In this document: positions 24,208-29,353 of the stretch, piece by piece
Layout of the letters: each line of letters starts with the position of its first letter
Numbering within the stretch: position 1 is the first letter of the stretch
Source of the DNA: CAZDHT01 sp964505325
Lineage (GTDB): Bacteria > Planctomycetota > PUPC01
Assembly (NCBI GenBank): GCA_964505325.1
Contig: CAZDHT010000039.1
Location: 1-29,353 of the forward strand
Direction of reading: 5' to 3'
DNA length: 29,353 bases
The notes under the pieces: generated by a model
Database searches by the model: none
What the model was told of the DNA's origin: nothing
The model's input: the letters and a program-made list of their open reading frames with translations, nothing else
Program-made: the position numbers and the translations under genes

Positions 24208-24972
24208 CTACCTGGCCTTGCCGGCCGCCAGGTGGTTGATGACGGAGGCAATATAGCCCGCCCCAAATCCGTTGTCAATGTTCACCACCGACACCGCGGG
24301 AGCGCAACTGTTGAGCATCGTCAGCAGCGGCGCGACCCCGCCGAAGCTGGCCCCGTAGCCCACGCTGGTGGGCACGGCGATCACCGGGCATCCGGCGATT
24401 CCGCCCACGACGCTCGCCAGGGCGCCCTCCATCCCCGCCACCACGACGATCACGTTCGCTTCCTGAATCTCCCGCGCGTTTGCCAGAAGGCGGTGGATGC
24501 CGGCGACCCCCGCGTCGTACACGGTCGCCACCCGGTTGCCGAGCACCTCGGCGGTGACTCGCGCCTCCTCCGCCACGGGGATGTCCGACGTCCCCGCGCA
24601 CACCACGAGCAGATTGCCGACAGGCTTCGGGCGCTTCGGCTGGAGGATCGCCGCGATCTGCGCCGCCTCGTAGAACTTCGCGCGGCGCCAGCGGCGCTTC
24701 AGGGCCTTGAAGACGGCCCCGCCCGCCCGGGTGGCGAGCACGTCGGAGCCGGCCTTGACCAGCTTTGCCGCGATGCCGACCACCTGCTTGACCGTCTTTC
24801 CCGGACAGTAGATTACCTCGGGCGCCCCGGAGCGGAGGGCCCGGTGGTGGTCGACCCGGGCGAAGCCCACGTCCTCGAACGGCAGATGCTTGAGTTGCCG
24901 GACCGCGGTCGCCGGCTTCACCCGGCCGGCGGCGACTCTTTCGAGGATGGAAAGGAGCTTCTCTTCGTTCAT
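24208..24972 (-). CDS. larB: LarB, pyridinium-3,5-biscarboxylic acid mononucleotide synthase
   Basis: The 254-residue protein resembles PurE (AIR carboxylase) in its second half. LarB carboxylates and hydrolyses nicotinic acid adenine dinucleotide, the first step to the nickel-pincer cofactor of lactate racemase and related enzymes. Seen here are VVCAGTSDIPVAEEA, VAGMEGALASVVGG, VPTSVGYGASFGG and Cys223 in LNSCAPAVSVVNIDNG, which corresponds to the catalytic Cys of characterised LarB. LarC and LarE, needed for the complete cofactor, are not in the window. The ATG overlaps the tsaD stop (ATGA, 24969-24972), showing tight coupling. Confidence 0.92.
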   Translation of the reverse strand: MNEEKLLSILERVAAGRVKPATAVRQLKHLPFEDVGFARVDHHRALRSGAPEVIYCPGKTVKQVVGIAAKLVKAGSDVLATRAGGAVFKALKRRWRRAKFYEAAQIAAILQPKRPKPVGNLLVVCAGTSDIPVAEEARVTAEVLGNRVATVYDAGVAGIHRLLANAREIQEANVIVVVAGMEGALASVVGGIAGCPVIAVPTSVGYGASFGGVAPLLTMLNSCAPAVSVVNIDNGFGAGYIASVINHLAAGKAR

Positions 24973-26006
24973 GGCGCACCTCGTGTCAGCTCACTGAGTT
25001 GCGGAACGGCGTTAAGTTCGAGCGGCGCCGTCCGACCCAGTTCGAGCAGATGATAGGCGACGCCCGCGACCATGGCGGCGTTGTCGGTGCAGTACCTGGG
25101 CTCGGGCAGCGAGAGACGGATGTTTTCGTGTTTCGCCGCCCGCGCCAGTCTCTGGCGCAGCCGCTTGTTCGACGCAACGCCCCCGCCGATGGTCAGACGC
25201 CAACAGGCCAGCCGTTCGCAGGCGGACATCGACTTCTTGACCAGGACGTCGACGACCGCCTCCTGGAAGCTCGCGGCGATGTCGGCGATCTCCTGCCGGC
25301 TCCATGCCGACGCATCCCGTTCCTTGCCGTCCTGGCCGCAAACGTGGTACAGCACGGCGGTCTTCAGGCCGGCGAAGCTGAAATCAAGCGAGTCCGGCCC
25401 GAGCAGAGGGCGGGGGAACCGGACCTTCGAGGGGTTGCCGGTCTCGGCCGCCTGCTGGATGGCTGGGCCGCCAGGGTAGCCCAGGCCCAGGATACTGGCG
25501 ACCTTGTCGAACGCCTCGCCGGCGGCGTCGTCAATGGTCGACCCCAGGAACTCCACGTCGGCGGGCCCCTTCGCGTAGCACAGGCTCGTGTGCCCGCCCG
25601 ACGCGACCAGGCCGACGGCGGGGTATTCGAGCGTCGACGGCGGCAGGTTGCCGGCATAGACGTGCGCGGCGACGTGGTTCACCGGGACAAGCGGCACCTC
25701 GCGGAGCCAGGCGAACGTCTTCGCGGCGGTGAGGCCGATCAGCAGGGCGCCCACCAACCCGGGGCCGTTGACCACGGCGACGGCGTCGATGTCGTCGGCC
25801 CCGGCCCCCGCCTCGCGCAAGGCGTCCTCTATGATATGTGTTATGACCTCGATGTGCGCGCGGCAGGCGATCTCGGGGACCACTCCCCCGAACTTCGCGT
25901 GAAGGTCCTCTTGGCTGGCGACCACGTTGCTCAAGACGTCCCGGCCGTCTCGGACCACGGCGGCCGCGGTCTCGTCACAGGAGGTCTCCACGCCAAGAAT
26001 GAGCAT
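24969..26006 (-). CDS. tsaD: tRNA N6-threonylcarbamoyladenosine synthase subunit TsaD
   Basis: This 345-residue ASKHA-fold protein transfers threonylcarbamoyl to A37 of ANN-decoding tRNAs with TsaB and TsaE. The signature features are ILGVETSCDETAAAVV (N-terminal), GPGLVGALLIGL, NHVAAH with His111 and His115 (metal ligands, same numbering as in E. coli), SGGHTSL, GGGVASNKRLR and CTDNAAM. The region between the His pair reads VAA rather than the common IEG, a mild variation. The ATG follows the stop of ctpA by one base (TAGCATG), so initiation probably depends on coupling. Neither tsaB nor tsaE is in the window. Confidence 0.96.
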   Translation of the reverse strand: MLILGVETSCDETAAAVVRDGRDVLSNVVASQEDLHAKFGGVVPEIACRAHIEVITHIIEDALREAGAGADDIDAVAVVNGPGLVGALLIGLTAAKTFAWLREVPLVPVNHVAAHVYAGNLPPSTLEYPAVGLVASGGHTSLCYAKGPADVEFLGSTIDDAAGEAFDKVASILGLGYPGGPAIQQAAETGNPSKVRFPRPLLGPDSLDFSFAGLKTAVLYHVCGQDGKERDASAWSRQEIADIAASFQEAVVDVLVKKSMSACERLACWRLTIGGGVASNKRLRQRLARAAKHENIRLSLPEPRYCTDNAAMVAGVAYHLLELGRTAPLELNAVPQLSELTRGAP

Positions 26007-26007
26007 G

Positions 26008-27423
26008 CTATTTCGCCGCGTTCTTGGCTGCCGCGGCCGCCCGCTCCCGCGAGATCAGCATCCCCTTGAGCGCGTTGACAGCGGCCTCCAGGGTCTTGTC
26101 GTGGAACTCCTCGGGCTTCTTGCCCTTGTCCTCCGTTCCCGGCGGCTTCTCGGGCGGGGGCCCGATCTTCTCCGGGTCGGGTACGGGCGGGGCTTCCTTC
26201 TTGGGATCTTCGCCCTTCTTGTCGGGGGCTCCTTCCTTCTTGGGCTTGTTATTCCGCTCCCGTACTTCACGCATGTGTTTGTCGCGCCAGTATGTCCACA
26301 GATCGACCTCGTCCCGCGGGGTGACCTTCACCTCGATGTCCGGATCGATGCCCCAGGCCTTCTGGTCGGGGTTGTTGAAGTTGTGATGTATGAGCCGGCC
26401 GGACGGGGTGTAGTAGTAGGCGGTGGTCAGCCGGATGGCGGACTTCCCGGCCTGGAGCGGGATGAGCGTCTGGACGGAGGCCTTGCCGAACGTTCGCGTG
26501 CCCACCAGCACTCCGCGCTTGTGGTCTTGGATGGCGCCGGCGACGATCTCCGAGGCGCTGGCGCTCCGGCCGCTGATCAGGACAGCGAGCGGGACGTCCG
26601 AATACGTGCCCTGTTTGGCGGCGCGGTACACCCGCTCGGCGCTCCTGCGGCCCTTGGTCGAGACGATGACGCCCTCCTCCAGAAACCGGTCGGCGACCTC
26701 GATGGCCGAGCGGAGGAGCCCGCCGGGGTTGTACCGCAGGTCGACCACCAGGGCCCGCATCCCTTTGCCGCGCAAGTCGTTCACGGCCTCGTCGAGGCTT
26801 TCGACGCTGTTCTTCTGGAACTGGGTGAGGCGGATGTACGCGATCTTGTGCTTGTCGTCGACGAACCCCGGGTCTTTCACGCTCTCCAGCTTGATGATGT
26901 CGCGGACAACGGTGATGTCTTCGGCCTTCCCGTCCTCGTGGAAGACCGTGATAGTCACCGGCTTGCCTTTGGGGCCGCGCAGCTTCTTGACCGCCTCGCG
27001 CAGCGAGAGGCCCTTGGTGCTCTTGCCCTCGATCTTGATGATCTTGTCACCGGCGAGCACGCTGGCATTGAAGGCGGGCGTGCCCTCGAGCGGAGTGATC
27101 ACGGTCAGAATGCCGTTCTTGTCGAGCGTGATCTCAATACCCAACCCGCCGAACTCGCCCTTCGTCTCGGCCTCGAGATCCTCCTTCTGCGCGGGTGGGA
27201 GGAAGGCGCTGTACGGGTCGAGGGTCTGGAGCATTCCCTCGTACGCGCCGTAGAACAGCTTCTGGGTGTCGACCTCCCCGGCGTAGTTGGCCGTGACGCT
27301 GGCGACGATCCGCGAGAAGGTTTCGTACTCGGGATACAGGTCGCGCTTCTTGTCGGCGGCGATGGTCAGGCACGACAGCACAAGCACGGTGACGATGACG
27401 AAAGTGACCTCTCGGCTTTTCAT
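26008..27423 (-). CDS. ctpA: S41 family C-terminal processing peptidase
   Basis: The 471-residue periplasmic protease has an N-terminal signal or anchor (FVIVTVLVLSCLTIA), a PDZ domain (about 85-165, GGLGIEITLDKNG) and the S41 core. The Ser/Lys dyad is Ser289 in GRSASASEIVAG and Lys314 in TFGKASVQ, with the usual 25-residue spacing. The C-terminus is a Pro/Lys/Glu-rich low-complexity tail (about 390-445), then a short helix. The ATG at 27423 has GGAGG about 10 bases upstream; the longer open frame running upstream to 27816 is rejected because it covers the promoter and the divergent gene. It is the first gene of the tsaD-larB-nnrD-E2 operon. Such enzymes trim C-termini of exported proteins. 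Confidence 0.94.
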   Translation of the reverse strand: MKSREVTFVIVTVLVLSCLTIAADKKRDLYPEYETFSRIVASVTANYAGEVDTQKLFYGAYEGMLQTLDPYSAFLPPAQKEDLEAETKGEFGGLGIEITLDKNGILTVITPLEGTPAFNASVLAGDKIIKIEGKSTKGLSLREAVKKLRGPKGKPVTITVFHEDGKAEDITVVRDIIKLESVKDPGFVDDKHKIAYIRLTQFQKNSVESLDEAVNDLRGKGMRALVVDLRYNPGGLLRSAIEVADRFLEEGVIVSTKGRRSAERVYRAAKQGTYSDVPLAVLISGRSASASEIVAGAIQDHKRGVLVGTRTFGKASVQTLIPLQAGKSAIRLTTAYYYTPSGRLIHHNFNNPDQKAWGIDPDIEVKVTPRDEVDLWTYWRDKHMREVRERNNKPKKEGAPDKKGEDPKKEAPPVPDPEKIGPPPEKPPGTEDKGKKPEEFHDKTLEAAVNALKGMLISRERAAAAAKNAAK

Positions 27424-27484
27424 GGTCGGTTGTCCTCCAGTCCGTTGGGTATGGCGCAGGGATCCACGTGATCCGACTGTTTGC

Positions 27485-27513
27485 AGTCTACCAGCGGGGC
27501 GGAGGCGTGTCAA
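27485..27513 (-). promoter_or_regulatory. Sigma-70-type promoter for the ctpA operon
   Basis: On the minus strand, the -35 is a perfect TTGACA (27508-27513), the spacer is 17 bases and the -10 is TAGACT (27485-27490). The start near 27478 leaves a leader of about 55 bases. It should serve ctpA, tsaD, larB, nnrD and the E2 gene. Confidence 0.75.
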
Positions 27514-27561
27514 CCATAGCCGCCGCGGCGTAGTAAAGTAGCGCGGGGGCTTCCCGTGTTG

Positions 27562-27567
27562 TATAAT
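27562..27567 (+). promoter_or_regulatory. Possible -10 element for the DUF4203-like gene
   Basis: A perfect TATAAT lies about 64 bases before the GTG at 27632. No acceptable -35 is found 16-18 bases upstream (TAGCGC there), so the promoter is weak or needs an activator. It is divergent from the ctpA promoter. Confidence 0.45.
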
Positions 27568-27631
27568 TTTCTTGCATCCGAGAGGGCGACACGCGGTGCT
27601 CAGAGAACCGATTAGCGCGAGGTGAGAAGCC

Positions 27632-28333
27632 GTGGTGCTTGCGGAAATATCGCCGGACGTGGCCTCGAAGATCATCCTGAGCGTCGCAATCCTGGGGGGT
27701 GCGGCGCTGTGCTTCTTCGGCTGCCGGCTGTTCAGGCTCGCCCTCGGCGTCGCCGGGTTTGCCTGCGGCGCGGCCGTGGCGGCGTGCGTGGCGCTGGCGC
27801 TGACCTCCCCCGACAAGATCCAGGCGGCGCAGAGCTACCCCGATATTATCCAGGCGCTGGCGGCCTCGCCCGACCGGACCGTGTTGACCGTCTGGGCCGG
27901 TGCCGGCGGCGTGGCCGGGGCGATCCTGTCCGTCCTGATGCACCAGGTGGGGGTGTTTGTGCTCGGCGCTTGGCTGGGCACGATGCTGGCCAACATGACC
28001 ATGGTCCGGGCGACGACCAACTCGTATCTGATCGTCGTCGCGATTCTGGGGCTCATGGGCGGGGTCCTGGCGCTGATCCTGCGGAAGACCATCATGGTCC
28101 TTTCGACTGCTTTCAACGGTGCGATGGCGCTGATGTTCGGAATGTACGCACTGCTGAAGAGCTATCGCCCCTCCGAGGCGCTGACCGAATTGCAGAAGTT
28201 CGGCAACGACGCCTACGTCGTCCTCGGCTGCACCATCATTCTGGGCGCGATTGGCGGGGTCGTGCAGTTCGTCATGATGCCGAAAAAGGAAGTGCTCTAC
28301 AAGCGCGCCAAATCGGACAAGAAGGACGGCTGA
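27632..28333 (+). CDS. Multi-pass membrane protein, DUF4203/TMEM198-like
   Basis: A 233-residue protein with about six or seven hydrophobic helices, many Gly/Ala-rich: IILSVAILGGAALCFFGC, LALGVAGFACGAAVAA, TVWAGAGGVAGAILSVL, VFVLGAWLGTMLAN, YLIVVAILGLMGGVLALIL, FNGAMALMFGMYALL and LGCTIILGAIGGVVQFVMM. It ends in a Lys-rich cytosolic tail. The repeated G-x-x-x-G pattern resembles DUF4203/TMEM198 proteins, whose function is unknown. The start is GTG at 27632 (a second GTG follows) with GAGGTGAG about 7-10 bases upstream; there is no ATG. It stands alone, divergent from ctpA. Confidence 0.8.
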   Translation: MVLAEISPDVASKIILSVAILGGAALCFFGCRLFRLALGVAGFACGAAVAACVALALTSPDKIQAAQSYPDIIQALAASPDRTVLTVWAGAGGVAGAILSVLMHQVGVFVLGAWLGTMLANMTMVRATTNSYLIVVAILGLMGGVLALILRKTIMVLSTAFNGAMALMFGMYALLKSYRPSEALTELQKFGNDAYVVLGCTIILGAIGGVVQFVMMPKKEVLYKRAKSDKKDG

Positions 28334-28668
28334 CCCTTCCGCTTTTCATCTCAGCTCGTCGACGTCAGAGAACACCCCGTGGGTCGCCTCGGGGTCCAAG
28401 AAATCCCCGGGACATTCGGAAGCAGGTTCTTGGGCAGCCAGGCTGATCGTCGCCGGTGGCCGGAGTCCGATTACCGATGCCCTGATGGGGACGCTTGTCG
28501 TTGAAGAAGTCCTTGTACTGGTGGACCACAAGCACTCCGGGAGTTGATGGCGTATTACGCAGGGCCCATAGACTACCTGCTGGTACTCGCGGAAGAGGCG
28601 GAGTGTCTCCTCGCTTGGGTGCGGTAGTCCGTTCTGGTCCGGTCTCTTGGCCGGTTTGGGCAGGATCA
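28334..28668. other. Degenerate intergenic region without an intact gene
   Basis: Overlapping short open frames occur here on the minus strand, none with a ribosome site or a full domain. The one recognisable item is a transposase C-terminus fragment at 28440-28540. The rest looks like decayed coding sequence. Confidence 0.5.
28440..28540 (-). pseudogene. Transposase (integrase-core) C-terminal remnant
   Basis: In one minus-strand frame the sequence reads YKDFFNDKRPHQGIGNRTPA. This matches the end of DDE integrase-core transposases of the IS3/IS481 type, where a tyrosine-rich helix is followed by RPHQGLGxxxPA. Neither the DDE catalytic residues nor an N-terminal domain are found upstream, and similarity stops abruptly on both sides. 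No terminal inverted repeats were identified. Confidence 0.6.
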
Positions 28669-29353
28669 TCACTTCGGGGCAACGGGAACGAACTTCACCA
28701 CAATCGCATCGTTGCCGCCGCCGCGGCTCCGTGGCTGGAGGGCCTTCAACACCGGCCAGTCTGCGGAACTCGTTTCGCCGACGATCACGAACCCCCCATC
28801 CGGACACATGGCGATGGCGCGGAAGTTCTCCTGCCCCCGGCCGCCGAAGTAGGAGGACAACACCTCCCGGGTAAAGCCGGCCGACAGCACCGAAAGCGTA
28901 CCATCCGTTCTCCCGGCGCGGCGGGCCCGCGTGGCACCTGCCGTTACCGGGAAGTTGGTCGAGTACGTGAAGCCGCTCAGATAGACTTGCCCGTGGCGGT
29001 CCACCGCGATGCCCTCTCCTCCATCGCGGGCGTTGCCGCCCAGGTAGGTGGAGGCCAGCAAGCGCTTGCCGTCCGGGGAGAGTTTGGCGATGAACCGATC
29101 GCCGGTCTGGGCCCAGGTGCCGGTCCGCCCGCCCGCGTAGGCGGCCTGGAACGCCCCGGCCGTGGTGGGGAAGTCGGTGGACGAAGCAAAGCCAACCACA
29201 TAGGCGTTTCCGTCTGCGTCAACGTCCAGGCCGTGTTTGCCCGCGCCCCCGTCCTCCTTTGACCCGCCCAGGTAGGTGGCGTACACGAGTCGGGACCCAT
29301 CGGGAGTGAACTTGGCGACGAAGGCATCGAGCGGCCCCCGCAACGTGCGCTGG
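28669..29353 (-). CDS. SBBP-repeat beta-propeller protein, 5' end outside the window
   Basis: The 3' part of a larger gene: the frame stays open to the window edge. The visible 228 or so residues consist of beta-propeller repeats of about 55-65 residues with a common pattern: FVAKFTPDGSRLVYATYLGG, then GLDVDADGNAYVVGFASST, DFPTTAGAFQ; FIAKLSPDGKRLLASTYLGG, then IAVDRHGQVYLSGFTYSTNF; and a last degenerate repeat. Such SBBP proteins are typically long, secreted or cell-surface proteins of unknown role in planctomycetes and acidobacteria. The signal peptide and any sorting domain would lie outside the window. It ends with KFVPVAPK, without a visible sorting motif. Confidence 0.88.
   Translation of the reverse strand, partial: QRTLRGPLDAFVAKFTPDGSRLVYATYLGGSKEDGGAGKHGLDVDADGNAYVVGFASSTDFPTTAGAFQAAYAGGRTGTWAQTGDRFIAKLSPDGKRLLASTYLGGNARDGGEGIAVDRHGQVYLSGFTYSTNFPVTAGATRARRAGRTDGTLSVLSAGFTREVLSSYFGGRGQENFRAIAMCPDGGFVIVGETSSADWPVLKALQPRSRGGGNDAIVVKFVPVAPK

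Noticed and set aside
21800..24256. 818-codon plus-strand open frame opposite the E2 and nnrD genes
   Set aside because: Both opposite genes have clear catalytic motifs and ribosome sites; this frame has neither. Long plus-strand frames at 9167-10861, 11891-13693, 18840-20429 and 25927-27471 are rejected for the same reason.
27424..27816. N-terminal extension of the ctpA open frame
   Set aside because: It covers the promoter and part of the divergent gene, and it would bury the signal peptide that begins at 27423.

Overview
The window is a GC-rich (roughly two-thirds G+C by eye), densely coded bacterial chromosome segment with about 21 supported protein genes and one degraded transposase fragment. 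I see no rRNA, tRNA, CRISPR array or intact mobile element. The gene mix (PPi-dependent phosphofructokinase, GH38-like and PL22-like carbohydrate enzymes, Gfo/Idh/MocA oxidoreductase, SBBP-repeat protein) and the scattered palindromic and short tandem repeats suggest an environmental member of the PVC group, most likely a planctomycete. That placement is inference; no phylogenetic marker was aligned.

Layout. Positions 1-160 carry a cluster of small palindromic hairpins. A well-formed promoter (194-221) then drives a forward operon: PPi-phosphofructokinase, topA, a secreted esterase-like protein and an iron-sulfur flavoprotein (267-7040). A 340-base leader or spacer containing a terminator-like hairpin precedes a tandem cupin gene (7382-7957). 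From 7811 to 16145 everything is on the minus strand and looks like carbohydrate scavenging: a divergent GH38-like protein whose 3' end overlaps the cupin gene, a HAD phosphatase translationally coupled to a CstA transporter, an oligogalacturonate lyase-like propeller protein and a Gfo/Idh/MocA dehydrogenase. Back-to-back promoters at 16268-16332 separate the dehydrogenase from a forward pair, a NifU-type Fe-S protein and an unknown lipoprotein (16390-18333).

From 18441 to 27423 genes are again on the minus strand. In transcription order these are ctpA, tsaD, larB, nnrD and a lipoyl E2 acyltransferase (one tight operon behind a promoter at 27485-27513), then a DNA methyltransferase overlapping a PD-(D/E)XK nuclease (a compact restriction-modification candidate of lower GC), then a DUF362/ferredoxin protein and a ComF phosphoribosyltransferase. 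A forward membrane-protein gene (27632-28333), a transposase remnant and the 3' part of a minus-strand SBBP-repeat protein close the window.

Most worth a second look are: the restriction-modification pair at 20436-21823; the GH38 homologue with Cys where the nucleophile Asp is expected; the twin-hairpin element inserted in frame in that gene and a similar twin hairpin at 18365-18414; the heptamer tandem array at 15021-15110; and the terminator-like hairpin just ahead of the cupin gene.
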